DNA from: Xylaria sp. FL1777
Taxonomy: Eukaryota > Ascomycota > Sordariomycetes > Xylariales > Xylariaceae
Reading direction: 5' to 3'
DNA: 64,000 nt
Assembly (NCBI GenBank): GCA_022578965.1
Contig: MU400653.1
Coordinates: 1-64,000, forward strand
Within the stretch, counting starts at the first letter, position 1. Every line of letters begins with the position of its first letter. The translations under genes and the position numbers were made by a program. Below the pieces are notes generated by a model. It saw only the letters and a list, made by a program, of their open reading frames with translations. It searched no databases and was not told where the DNA came from. Of the stretch, positions 1 to 12,854 are shown in pieces.

Positions 1-2443
1 TAAATAGTTTTAAAAAAAAAGCTTTTAAAAACTTTTAAAATATATTTAAGCAAGCTATTTTTTTTATATATTTTAACTTTAAAAAACAAATATTATTAAA
101 AACTAATTTCTTTAAAGTAGCTTTTGCAAAAAATTTATTTTAGCAAAATAATTAAAGCATTTTTAAACTAATTACGTTTTATTTTTAAAAGCTATTTAAA
201 AAAAAAATGCAGTATAATATGCTTAATTAAAAAATATTTATAATAATAAATTGCTTTAAGCATTAATAACATTATTTATAAAAAAGCAATTTACTAATTA
301 AAATATTAATTAATTATATTAACTTTTAAACGTTTATAAAAACGTTAAAGCTTAATAAAAAGCAAACTTATTAATATTTATTACTAGTTTTTTTTAATTT
401 TATTATTAAATATTAAGCAAACAAAAAAAATAAAGCTAATTTTTTTTTGTGCTATTTTAATTATATAGCTGTTTTGCTTAATAATATTAATATTTTTTTA
501 ACGTTAAAAAAAAAAGTTGCAGTAATATAACAAGGGAATTAATATAAACACATGAGAAATTGATATAGATATATGGCTTTATAAACATATAATGGGCTTG
601 TTTTTTAAATAACTTCACAACTACTTATTGTACCGCAATGCAACCGGAGTTATTGAAAAGCTAATTGCAAGAGGAATCCAGAAATGCAAACGGTTTGTTC
701 GTACGACTTACGGTTGCAGAGATATTCATGTTCTATGCTTATACAGAAGGTCACTTTTCGGTTTATTAGCATATTTTCTTTAACTGTGAATATCTCTGCG
801 ACTGTTAGTCGTACGAACAAACCGTTTGCATTTCTGGAATCCTCTCGCAATTAGCTTCCAAAGAATATGTTTCATGTTGCAGTGCGACCGGTGGTTAGAA
901 AGTTATTCGTTATGTGCCTGTAAGCATCATATGTTTATATTAATTTTTCATATGTTTATATTAATTCTTTATAACAAATTAAAATCTTTAATTTATATTT
1001 TAATGCTTAAGTTAAAGCTTTATATTTTAAAGCTATATTTATTAAAAAAGCTCTTTTTATTTAAGCAGTTATATATTTATATATATAAATAGCTGCAAGC
1101 TTAAAAAAATTAAAAAATTTAAAAGCTTTTAAAAAGCTAAAAAACTTTATTTAAAAAGTTTAAAAAAAAAACTTTAAATGCTATATAATTATAAAACAAT
1201 TAAAAATAAAAAAGCTTATAAATCTTTAATAGTTAATAAAAAAAATTTTAGTTTATTATAAAAACAAAATTTATATTTTTTTTAAAAAAGCTATATATTT
1301 TTAACTTATTAAGCTATATTATAATAATTTTTTAGCTAAATATTTTAATTAAAGCTGCACTTTAAAATTGCTATAATAAAAGTTTTACTAAAGCAATATA
1401 AAACTAAATATTAAAAAGTATATATAAAGCTATATAATTTGCTTTAAAACTAAAGCAAAATATTATTAAAAATATAATAAACTTAACGCTTTGCTAATAT
1501 TTAGTAAATTTATATAAAAGCTATTTATAAACTTTATTATAAGTTTATTAAAAACTTTTTATAAAAAAAAACTAATTAATACTATTTTTATTATTATAAA
1601 TAGATTTATTAAGCTTATATATTTATTTTTAGTTAATACTATTATAACTTTAATTAAGCTAGCAGTTTTATTTTATTATAAAATTAAATATATTTATAAT
1701 AGCTTAAAAAATATTATTTTTAATAAAAGCTTTATTTTTATTAGCTAATTTTAGTTTAATTTATATTATTACTTAAAAGTTAAATAAAAGCTTTTAATAA
1801 TATTTTACTTTAAAACTAATAAATAAATAAAACAAATAAACTAAATAATTAAAAGCTATTTTAAGTGCTTTATAAATAATAAATAAACTAATTAGTTTTA
1901 ATTTTTATTTTAAGCTTTTTTTGCTATAAATTTTACTATTAATTTTATAACTAAACAATTATTTTTTAAAGCTTTATATAAATATATGCTAAAATTTTGT
2001 TTATTTATTAAAAATAACTTTATATTAAAAAGAATTTTAACTATATAAAAATATTTTAATAAGTTATAAACTATTAAAAACAAAATAATAAAGCAATAAT
2101 AAATTATAACTGATAAATATATATTATATTACTTAGGACTAATAGCTTTAAAAAGCTATACTAAAAGCTACCTAATTTTATATATAAGTAAAAACTGTGC
2201 TAAAGCTAAATAAAAACATTTTTATTAACTGCTTGCTATTATAACTTATATTCTTTTTATAGCTAACTATATAAGTACTATTATTTAAAAATTATGTTGT
2301 TTAATTTTTATTTAATATTATTACTTTTGCTGCTTGTGTTTTTGCTTGCTATATAAGCGTAGCTTTTTGTTATTTAAACTGCTTATTAGCGGTTTTTAAA
2401 CAAGTTTTCTTTAGGCTAGTTTTAAGGCTTTAGCATGTTAATA
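1..2443. other. AT-rich RIP-mutated sequence, no intact gene
   Basis: Almost pure A/T with frequent TA and very few C or G, typical of heavy RIP on repeats. Reading frames here are short and broken and I assign none. The block is interrupted by a GC-normal island (about 520-930) holding a hairpin, described separately. The final stretch (about 2300-2443) keeps more G and C, and it resembles in texture the sequence resuming after 16061, as expected if both were joined before the copia insertion at 2449. The underlying repeat is not identified. Confidence 0.75.
659..856. repeat. Hairpin (foldback/MITE-like) element
   Basis: Left arm about 659-728 and right arm about 787-856 are reverse complements over about 70 bases with only a few mismatches, separated by a loop of about 58 bases. 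The arms contain the shared core GTTTGTTCGTACGACT. The structure lies in an island of normal base composition inside RIP-mutated DNA. Just outside it are two imperfect direct copies of a 13-base sequence (635-647 and 879-891, GCARTGCRACCGG). Open frames that run through it are translations of the palindrome, not genes. Confidence 0.75.
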
Positions 2444-2448
2444 ATAGT

Positions 2449-2643
2449 TGTTAAATATAAATGATAGCATATAATATTAAGTTTATTAGTTATATTAATT
2501 GCGTGTTGTTTTTGTTATGTAAACATAACTAGCTAATTACGCAGATTTTATATAAGGGCTTTTGTTTTTTTAACATAGGTTTACTTTTAAATACTTGTTA
2601 GTTAAGTAATTTTAGCTTAAAATATAATCCTTTATATTTAATA
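2449..2643 (-). repeat. LTR of outer copia element (left copy)
   Basis: 195 bp, same length as the right copy at 15862-16056 with no gaps. Starts TGTTAAATATAAATG and ends TTTAATA. Preceded by target duplication ATAGT. Confidence 0.88.
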
Positions 2644-3771
2644 TACTTTTTTAAGAAATACTTTTTAAGAGATAATTTCTATAAACATATTTTGTTTTAA
2701 CTTTAGTAGTTATACTTAGCTAAAAAAACTTATTGCATTTATTTAGTTATTTATATATTTAACTTTTTTTTTTTTAATAAGTCTTTAAGTATTTTTTATT
2801 TTTTTTTTAGTATTTTTTTAAGTGTTTAATGTTCTTAAATATTTTTAATATTTATAAAGTTAAGCTGTTTTAAAAAAGTATTTCATTTGTTTTTAAAAAG
2901 TGCCTTTGTTAAACTATTAGTAATTATGTTAGTAATAAAAATATATTCAACTTTTAAAGTTCTGTTAAAAATTTTCTATTATAGCTAATAATTATAAATA
3001 TTTATATGTTATAGCTTTATTTATAATATAGCAATATTTTTTGTAATAAGTTTAATTATTTATTAATTGTTGCACTAAATTTAAATCTGCTAGTTATTTA
3101 ATATAATTTTTAATTCTTTAATTAACTAGCTAATAAACATTACTTTTTTAAAAGCTTAAGCAAATGCTAAAAGTTTAGCTTTAGTTATAAATATTATTAT
3201 TATATCTTGCTTATTAGCTTTTTATTTAATAACTTTACTAAATAACTTTATTATATAAGCTTATAAACTTTTGCGGTTAAAAGTATTATTAGCAAAAAAA
3301 AAATTACTTATAATAATAAACTTGTTTTTGTTTTTAAATTAAAGCATGTAGTATTAAGTAGTTTTAAAGTAAAACAATAATTAATTAGCAAACTTATAGT
3401 GTTTTAGTTTAAAATTTAAATTAAATTATAACAATTAAAATGCTTTAAAAGTAATATTAAGTTAAATAATTATAGCACTATATATAATTAAACCTATTTT
3501 CTTTTAGTAGCAATAAATCTTTTATTATATAGCTAGTTTATTATAAAAACTAAGTTTTTTTGCTTTTATTAAAATATAAGCTTTAAAAACAAATCTGTTT
3601 TTAAGCTTAATAATTTTTTTAATATATAAGAACTATAATAGCTAAATTAAGCTTTTTTTGCAATCTTAAATAACTTTTATACTAAAAAACTACAAAAAGT
3701 TATTTTTACTAATTATTTAATAGTAGCGCTTTAGTTTAAAAATTGCTTATTAAGCAATAGCTTTTTTAGTT

Positions 3772-4106
3772 TTTTAATAAACTAAAATAATATTGTTTAC
3801 ATATATAAAAATAAAAACTTTTTGCTTAGTATAATAATATAGCTTATAAAAAACTATTTAGTAGCTTATAAATTTTAAGAATTAGGTTAATTTTTGCTAC
3901 TAAAAAAGCAATAATTTTTAAAAGCTATATAATGCTTAAAGAAATTTAAAAGAAGTTTATAATTTGCAGTAGCTTAAAAGCATACGTATATAAATTTTTT
4001 TATTTAGTTTTGCGTTAATAAAAGCATTTATTACATTATACTATTTTAGTTCAAAATTAAACTTAGCTATAATAGCTATAAAAGTTTAAAATAATTTACC
4101 TGCAAA
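3772..4106 (-). pseudogene. Ty1/copia reverse transcriptase remnant
   Basis: Minus-strand reading, ignoring stops, gives AIIAKFNFELK, then YNVINAFINAKLNKKIYIRM, and further on IYVNNIILVY. In Ty1/copia reverse transcriptases the corresponding motifs are the block ending in VNAFLNA.L and the catalytic box YVDDI. The catalytic aspartates read as asparagine (DD to NN), which G>A RIP transitions explain. Stops interrupt the frame at positions where Arg, Gln or Trp codons are expected. This is a dead gene fragment of the outer element. Confidence 0.8.
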
Positions 4107-4474
4107 AGTAAATATATAAATATTTTTTTTTTTGTTAGTTAGCTATTAGTTTTTTTAAACAACAAGTTTAGCTTTATATTTTTAATAAAAGCTATGCTTA
4201 TTAAACTTATAAATATATACTTATATATAATCTAAAGTTAGTTTTTTATAAGTAATATATATATTAACTTTTTTTTAAGTGTTTATTTTTTTATAGCTTT
4301 AAAAATATAACTTTTTAGCTTGCTTAAAATATTTGCTTATAAAGTAAATACTAAAATCTTTATACTACTTTAAAAATAAAAAAAAGTTTTAGCAATAAAT
4401 TTTAAATTTAGTTTAAAGCAGCTTTATAAAGTTTAACTTTTAAAGTACTAAAGCATTTTTTAAAATAAAATAAG

Positions 4475-4755
4475 TTAAAGCGCTAAAAGTAACACTTAAT
4501 AAAAGCATAAATAGCAGCACTTCTAAAATAGATTTAGTTAAAGCGCAAATAGCAGCACTTAATAAAGGCGCAAATAGCAGCACTTTTAAAATGAATTTAA
4601 GTAAAGCGCAATAAATAGTACTTTATAAAAGCGCAAATAGTAATACTTTTAAAATAGATTTAAGTAAAACGTAATAAGCAGCACTTTATAAAAGCATAAA
4701 TAGTAGTACTTTTAAAATAGATTTAAATAAAGCATAATAAGCAATACTTTATGCA
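4475..4755. repeat. Tandem repeat, period about 66 bp, inside the outer copia element
   Basis: Around four imperfect units share the cores AAAGCGCAAATAGCAGCACT and TTTTAAAATAGATTTAAGTA. The period is close to 22 codons, so it could have been an in-frame repeat in the ancestral polyprotein. Units differ mostly by transitions. Confidence 0.65.
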
Positions 4756-5109
4756 AAAAATATAAGTTTTTTGTTTTTAATAGATTTAATATTACTACTA
4801 AAGTAGCTTAAAGATTTTTTTAAAGATTTAGTTTTATTAGCTTTATTTATTAGTATGCTATATTATAGCTTTGCAGTTATTAAGCGTTTTATATTAAACG
4901 TGGCTTTTTAGCAACTTTTATATGCTATAACTTTAAAAAAAGTTGTTTAAAAACTTTTTTTAAACCTTAAAGTAAAATTAAGCAATCTAGTAATTTTTAT
5001 AAGATTTTTTTTTTAGTTAGCTTTTTTAATTATAGCGCTAAAAAAAGCACAATAAGCAAAAAATTTAAAAAAAGTAAAATAAAAAGCAAATATTGCTTTA
5101 ATATATAAA

Positions 5110-5631
5110 TATAATAGACCTATTATATATTAGTATAATAGGTTTATTTTTAGGGTCTTAATTTGCAAGTAATAATAGGATTTTTAGCAGTAGTTTATTA
5201 AGGAGGTTTTTAAGAAACTTTTACTATTATGCATTAATAAAGGTTTTAAAGAATTAAAAGTAATAAATATATTAGTGCTTAGTAGTTATAAAAAAATAAA
5301 ATTAATAGCTAAAAAGCAAAAACTAAATAAATAACTAAATATAAAAAATACGTAATTATATAAATAAAAGAAACAGTAGTAATAATTTATAAACGTTGCT
5401 TTTTTTAATAGGTTTAACGTTATACTGTTTTAAGTTTAAAGCTTAATAAACTTAATGCTTAAGTTTATTAAGTTTAAAGCTTAATAAACTTAACGCTTAA
5501 GTTTATTAAGTTTATGCATTAAACCTTTATAGTAGTTTAAATATATATCTTTTTAGTAAATAAAACTTTTTTTATGTATGCTTTTTTTATATATAGCCCT
5601 TTAATTAGCTTAATTAGCTTATTTTGTAACA
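5110..5631 (-). repeat. LTR of gypsy element (left copy, 3' LTR in element orientation)
   Basis: 522 bp, aligning end to end with 12333-12854. It contains an internal duplicated palindromic block around 5440-5515 built from AAGCTTAATAAACTTAACGC-like units, also present in the other LTR at about 12660-12735. Confidence 0.88.
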
Positions 5632-8577
5632 TTATCTTTTTTTTTTTATAATTGTTATTTTAACAATTTTATGTTTTCTTTTTTGTAAGTTTTCTTTTTT
5701 TATTTCCTTTTTTTTATTTCTTATGCTTATTATATTTAGTAAAGTTTCCAAAAAACCTCGCTTGTTGCGTTTTAAATAAAAGGCTTAATAAAACTTTACT
5801 TTGTTTTTCTTTATTAAATTAAAATTAATTAAAATAGCTTTATGCTTTTGCTATAATTGTTATAGTACAAAATGTTTAATATTAAAATTTAACTTTGATT
5901 AATATGTTAAATATGTTATAGCTAAACAAGCAAATTGTAATGTTAAAAGTTTATTTTTAAAGCAAATATAGCAGCTTACTTTTTAGCACAAAAAGCTAAA
6001 AAATAAATTAAATACGCTAATAAAAAAGCATAAAAAAATAAGCGTAAAAATCTGCTATTTTAAGCAACAAAAAAAACTATAGCAAAAAAAAATAGCTGCT
6101 ACTATAGCTTATAATTTAAGTAGTTTAAAAAAGCTTAAGCAAATTAAAGCAAAAAAGCGTTATATAATTAAAAAACAAAAATAGCGCATTAAAATAGCAT
6201 AGCTATTACTAGTTGTTTTTTTAAAGTTTAATTAAAACGCATTAAACGTTTTGTTTAAAGTTAATTTTTTCTTTTTAGCTTTAGCTAATTAAAGTATTAA
6301 TAGTAAAACTAGTTTATAATTATTTTAGTAGTTTTTAAGTATTTTTTAAGTTTTTAAGTATTATTAGCATATAAGTATTCTTTTTATTTAATAAAATACT
6401 TAATATTATTATTATTTTAACAAAAATCCAGTATATTTTTAACTTTATAAATATTTTAATTTGTTTTTATTTTTAGTTATGTTTTAATAAGTGTTTTAAT
6501 AAGTGCTAGTTCTAATAAAAAAATGTAAAAAACAGAATAAATTTATATGTTTTTTAGTAATAATAGTTTATAGTTAATAAGTAAAATAATTTCCTTAATT
6601 TTAAAAAGGCTAAATTTTTTAAATTTTAATTTATTGCTTAGTTGTTTTGTTTTAATTTAAGAAATATTAATATTTGCATTTTGTTTTTGTTATAGTAAGT
6701 AAACCTTGTTTTTTTTTTTAAAGGTTAATTCTTTAGTTTATTTTTTATTATAATATATTAACATTTATTGTTATAAAAACTAAAAACGTAGTTATAGTTT
6801 AGCTTATAACGTTTTAATTTTTATTATAATAGTTTTTGCTTAAAGTATTATAGTTAAAATAGCAAATGCTTTTATTAATGTTTTTTTTTATTTTTTAGTA
6901 GTTGCTTGCTATTTATAAACAGCTTTATATAAAAATACGTTTATATTTTTGTTTATTAATATATTATATAAAATTTATGCTATTAATAATAGTTTTACTT
7001 AATTGTTTTATTAATAGTTAATATAACTTTATAAATATTATTTTAGTATTTAGTTTAGTTTTTTTGTTTATTTGTTAGTTTATAAATAATAAACAGTTAA
7101 AAACTTTAGTTTAATATTAATAAGCTTAAAAAAACTAGTTTTAAACTTAAAAGTAAACAATTTATTTTAATTTAGGATAATTTTTTTTAATAGCTTATGT
7201 TTATTTAAGTACTAATATATAAAAGCATATATAAGTTATTTAACTATTATATTTTCTTTAAATAGTAAAAAATAAGCATATTTAGTAAGTTTATTAACAA
7301 TAATTTATATTTTATTATATTATATTTTTATAACTAGATTAATTAATAAAAGTAATGCTGTAATAAAATTTTAAGCAATAGTATGTTATGCTTGTTTAAA
7401 TATTTATATAAGTTATAATAGTTTATAAAGTTTATATTAAGCTGTTTTAGCTTTGTTGCAAATATTGCATTTTTTTATAATAAACTTAATTATGTTTTAT
7501 AGTTTTAAAAAATTATATTTTTTCTGCAGTTATTAAACTATTTTTATTGCTTTTTAGTATTTATATAATAAATATTCGTAAAATTTCTTAATAAACTTAT
7601 TTTATAAAGATTTTAGTAAATAAACCTTATATTTATACATTAGTTTATTATTTTTTGATTTTTTGTGCTTTTATAGCTTTACTAATTTTTTTAAGTTATA
7701 AGCTTATTATAGTTATATATTTATAAAATCTTTAAATATAATTTTAACCTTTAAGCTTTTATTCTTTTAAAAATATAATACTTAAATGTTTTTTTTTAGA
7801 ACTTTAAATCTTTTTTAACCTTGTTAATTAAATATATCTGGTTAAATGTTTTTTTTTCTTTTAATATAATATATTTTAAAGTTAAATTTAAAAAAAAAAA
7901 CCATTTAATTTTTATATTGTTTAGTAATTTCTTGTGTAGTTATAAATTTTGTTAAGTTTTAATAATCTAAATAAATTTTAATTAGTTTTATAGTTCTTAT
8001 AAAAAATAGTTTTTACTTTTTAAGTGCTATAATAATTGCAAGCAGTTTTTTGTTATATATTAAGTATTATAATGCTGCGTTTTGTAGTGCTTTAAAGTAA
8101 TAAGCTACTAAATGTTACTTTTTATTGTTTTTTAGTTGTTTTAAAACTTTTGCAATTATACTATTTAAAGCATTTATTTTTAGCTTTTTTTTTTTTTATA
8201 GATTAAGTAGTTTAACTATAAAGTTAAAAATAACTTTTAGTTTTAGTTTTTTAAAAGCTTTTTAAGCTTCTTTTAAAATTAAAAAAAACTTTTCTTTGTA
8301 TTTTTTTTTTGTGTATTTTATAAAATAAAACGCTATTTTTTTAAAGTTTTAAATTAATATTTAAACATAGTTTAAAAATCTTAATGCTTATTATATATTT
8401 ATAACAATAATTAAGTTAAATATTTTTTAGTTTTATACTATGTTAATTTTTAACTGTTAAATTTATATTTGTTTTAAGGTAATTATAAATTTTAAAAAGT
8501 TAATTTTTTATGTATGCTATATATACTTTTTTGTGTTAAGTTATAATTCTATTTGTTTAAATATTTTTAACACTTAA

Positions 8578-8741
8578 GTTACATGTTTTTTATGTTCTTT
8601 TAATGTTTTAAAATAAATTAGGATATTATTTAAATAAATAAACATAAATTTATTTAAAAACTTTTATAAAATTATTATTATTATATGTTAAAAGCTAGCT
8701 AGTATGTTTTATAATTTTTATAGCATAACTATGTATTTATA
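8578..8741 (-). pseudogene. Ty3/gypsy reverse transcriptase remnant
   Basis: One minus-strand frame reads KFLNKFMFIYLNNILIYF followed by KTLKEHKKHV. In Ty3/gypsy reverse transcriptases this is the YLDDILIYSKTLEEHKKHV region, with both catalytic aspartates changed to asparagine and Ser to Phe, all C>T or G>A outcomes. Preceding residues (YKYIVML..ILASF) match the usual Y-Y-V-M-P-F-G-L-T-N-A-P-A-T-F block with stops at the mutated positions. Clear family assignment, non-functional. Confidence 0.85.
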
Positions 8742-11700
8742 TAGTTTATATACTGTTTATATAATAGTTTTTTATTTTTTTCTTTTAGTTATTTTAATAA
8801 TATAATATTTATTTAAAATATTAACTGCTATAAACTATTTTGTTTAACTAATGTTTTTTTTTATAATTATTAACAAAGTAAAAAAGTATTTATTTGCAAT
8901 AATAATTATGTTTAATAGTTAGTAATTAACTATTATTTATTATATTGGTTTTTTTTTTTTATTAATTAGTTGTTTTTTATTTTTTATTTTAAGTATTAGT
9001 ACTATAAAATATTTAGCAAATCACTAAGATTCTTTTAAAAATCCTTTTGCTAAGTTTTTTTAAATGTATTTCTATAAAGCGTTTGTTTTATTTAAGCTTA
9101 TATAATATACTTAATAAAGCTTTAGTTAACATTTTTTTTTAATAAAAATGTAGTAGTTTTATAAGCTATGTTTAAAAAGTTCTTTTTTTTCTTTTTTTTT
9201 AAACAGTTTATAAAATTTATAATATGCTTTTAGTATTTTGTTTAGGATTTTTTTTGCAATTTTTCTAATTTTTTTGCTTTGTTTTTTACTTTTTTATTTA
9301 ATAGTTTTTGCTTTTTATTAAATCAAAAAGTTGCTAGTTTTTAGTTATAATATTTCTAAAATAATATTATAATTAAATATATTAGCAATATTTAATATAA
9401 TTTATTTTTTGCGTTTTTATATAAATATATTAAAAAGTTTAGTTTTTTTAAATATATAACTATTATTATAGCTAAAAATGCTTTTATTAAATCTTTTAAT
9501 TTTTTAGGATTTTTGCTTGTATTTCTAAGGAATTTTATTTTGTTTTATTACTTTAAATAAAATTATATTAGCTTATACTTCTAAGTTAATCAAAGTATTA
9601 TATTTTCTTTTTTAATATATAAGTTTAATTTTAAATTAATTTCTTTAGTTATTATATTAAACTTTACGTAAAGCTTTAGTTTTTTTAGCTACTTGCTGCT
9701 TTTTTAGCAAATATTTATTTTGTTTTTTGATTTTTTTTTATAAAATGTTTAAATGCTTATTTTATTTAACACTTTAAATGTTATTATACTTAGTTCTAGT
9801 TTTGCTTTTAATTAAACTTTAAATTGCAGTTTTTAAGCTTTTTTGCTTTTAATAATTATTTTTTAGTATAATTATGCTTTAATTAGCTAGTAATATTTAT
9901 AGCAGTTGTTTTTATATTTTTTTAAAATAATATTATAAGTGCAATTAAAATCCTTTTTAAATGTTGCAAATCTTTATAAATCTTTATAATAAACTATAGT
10001 TATAACTAATTACTTTAATTTATAAAGGTTTTATATTTTTGTTTTTGCAATTTATTTAAAAAACTAATTATTCTTTAATTTATTAAGTAAATATTAATAG
10101 TAATAATATATTATATAGCAATTTTATAATACTTTATTATGTTTTAGATTTTTTAGTTATAAAATATTATTATTATTTTTTATTATAGTTTTGTTATAGT
10201 AATAACTTTTAGTAATTAGTTAAATTGCTAGTTCTAGTTTTTAAAACATATTAATTTTTGCGTTAACTATTAATGCTTTTTTGTTTTATTGCATTTAAAG
10301 CAGTTTAAGCTATAAAAATACTTTGTTTATTTTTATTAGTTTTTTTTTTATAGTATTTTTTATAGCTTTTAGTTTTATTTATTTTTGTTTTAAAGTTTTA
10401 TAAGTTTTGTTTTTTTAAGTTTATTTAGCAACTAAGTGCTTTAATAATTTATAGTTAGTTTAATAATTATACTATTTATAGTTATAATTTTGTTTTTTTA
10501 AACAAAACTTTTTTTTAAGCTACATTTTAAGCTTTAATAGTTTAAAGTTTTTATAGTTTTATAAATCTGCTAATTATATTAACTTATTACTTTTTATTGT
10601 TTATTACTTTTAGTTAAACTATTTTTTTAAGTTATGTATTAAATAACTTTAATTGTTTATATAGCAAATATATTTTTTTGCAATTTGTTTTAATAACTGC
10701 AAAGCTTCTAAATAATATTTATATGCTTATTTATTTTAATTTATATAAATAAAGCATTTAAATTTGTTTAGTATAGCACTTTTATTTTAACTTAAAATAG
10801 CAACTTTATATTTTTGCTTTAAAAACATATTTTTTAAGTTGCTTTGTTATTTTTTGTTATTTTGGACTTTTATAATTTGTACTTTTTTTTTAAGCTAAAA
10901 GATCTTTTTTTTTTTATAGCTTTTTTTTCCGTTCTTTTTTTTAAATTAGCATTGTTTTTAAAAATGTTCTTTTTTTTTATAGTTATAATATTTAACTTTA
11001 AACATATTTTAAGGTTATTGTTTTTAAACTTTATTAATTTATTTAAATCTTTGTTTAATATTTTTTTAAGTGTTTTTTTTTTTGTTTTTTTTAGTTCTTT
11101 TAGTTTTAAAGTACTAGTTAAATAATTATTAATTAATTATAATAGCTATATTAATATATATATTAATTTTTGCTAGTTTATTTATTTTATATAGTTTGTT
11201 TTAAACTTAAGTTTTAAGTTTACTATAAAATAAATAAAATAATGCAAGCTTAAGTAATTTTAAGATTACTACTAATTGTTTAAATTTTATAATATAATTT
11301 ACTGTTACTTTTATTTGTTTTAAGCAATAAAATGCTTTTTTAGCGTGTTTTGCTTTTTAAATATCTTTAAATAGTGCTTTTATTTAACTTTTAAACTTAA
11401 CGTAATTTTTAAAAATCTTTTTTATTTTTAGCTTAAAGTTAGTTAACTTATTAGCTTTTAAAAAATCCTTTAAAATAAATTAAAACTATTTTAGTACTTT
11501 TTTTAACAAAAATTATAAAGTAATTATTACTTTTTAATCTTCTTTTATAATAATAATAAAATGCTACTTTAAATAAAGTTTAACATAAATTAAAAAGGCT
11601 TTTATATTTATAAATCTATTATAAAGCTTTAAAGTAATAAGTTTAAAACTTTTAATGTTTAGCATTTTTAACATTATAAATAATCTTAATAATAAAAGCA

Positions 11701-12332
11701 GCAGTAGTAATAAAAAATTAAGTTTCTTATTTTAAGTTATTACTTTAAATATAGCAGTAATAAAAATAAGTATTAAGTTTACTAGTAATAGTATAAAAGT
11801 TAGTTATAATATAATTATTTGTTTAAAGCCTTAACTTATTATTATAGTAGTAGTTATTATTGCTGCTTTAATTATTATAGCTAATATTTGCGCTAGTTTA
11901 AAGGTTATAACGCTTAGTATTTAAGCTATTTTTTAAGTTAAAGCAACTAGTTTATTTTATAGCGCTAATATTAGCGTTAGTTCTTTTTTACTGCTATTGC
12001 TTAACTTTTTCTTTTTTGCTATTGCTTTTTTTTTAATAAAAATAGCTAATAAAAGTGCTAAAGTTTATTGTTTTAGTATATTACTAGTTCTAAAAGTTTT
12101 TAAAATCCTTAAACTTAATTTTTAACTTTTTGTTTTTAGTAGTATAACCTAGATCTAGTTTATTAGTTATTAAGTAAAGTTTATTTACGTAATGCTATTT
12201 AGCATTTTTATTTTTTAAATATTCTTTAAGTATGCTTTTAAAAATCTATTTTATAAACTAACTATTATTTAATTTTTTTATATTAATACTTGTTTTATGT
12301 ACTAAATCTTATTAATTAAAAAGCTATTAAAA

Positions 12333-12854
12333 TATAATAAACCTGTTATATATTAGTATAATAAGTTTGCTTTTAAGGTCTTAATTTGCAAGTAATAATA
12401 AGATTCTTAGTAGTAATTTATTAAGGAAGTTTTTAGAAAACTTTTATTATTATGCATTAATAAAAGTCTTAAAAGATTAAAAATAATAAATATATTAATG
12501 CTTAGTAGTTATAAAAAAATAAAATTAATAGCTAAAAAGCAAAAACTAAATAAGTAATTAAATATAAAAAGTGCATAATTATATAAACAAAGAAAACAAT
12601 AGTAGTAATTTATAAACGCTGCTTTTTTTAATAAGCTTAATGCTATATTGTTTTAAGTCTAAAGCTTAATAAACTTAACGCTTAAGTTTGTTAAGTTTAA
12701 AGCTTAATAAATTTAACGCTTAAGTCTGTTAAATTTATGCATTAAACCTTTATAGTGGTTTAAATATATATCCTTTTAGCAAATAAAACTCCTTTTATGC
12801 ATGCTTTCTTTACATATGGCCCTTTAACTAGCCTAGTTAGCCCATTTTGTAACA
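12333..12854 (-). repeat. LTR of gypsy element (right copy, 5' LTR in element orientation)
   Basis: 522 bp partner of 5110-5631. Its last 80 bases retain more G and C (for example CTAGCCTAGTTAGCCC against the mutated version in the left copy), so it is the less mutated end. Confidence 0.88.

Larger units (their letters stand above)
5110..12854 (-). mobile_element. RIP-mutated Ty3/gypsy LTR retrotransposon nested in the copia element
   Basis: Direct repeats of exactly 522 bp (5110-5631 and 12333-12854) define the ends. Ends read TATAATA..TGTAACA (ancestral TG..CA). Flanking 5-mers are ATAAA (5105-5109) and ATAAG (12855-12859), one transition apart, as expected for a RIP-altered target duplication. 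Minus-strand translation at about 8578-8741 gives a gypsy reverse transcriptase core. A pyrimidine run just inside the left LTR fits a polypurine tract on the minus strand. Total length 7745 bp. No intact frame remains. Confidence 0.88.
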
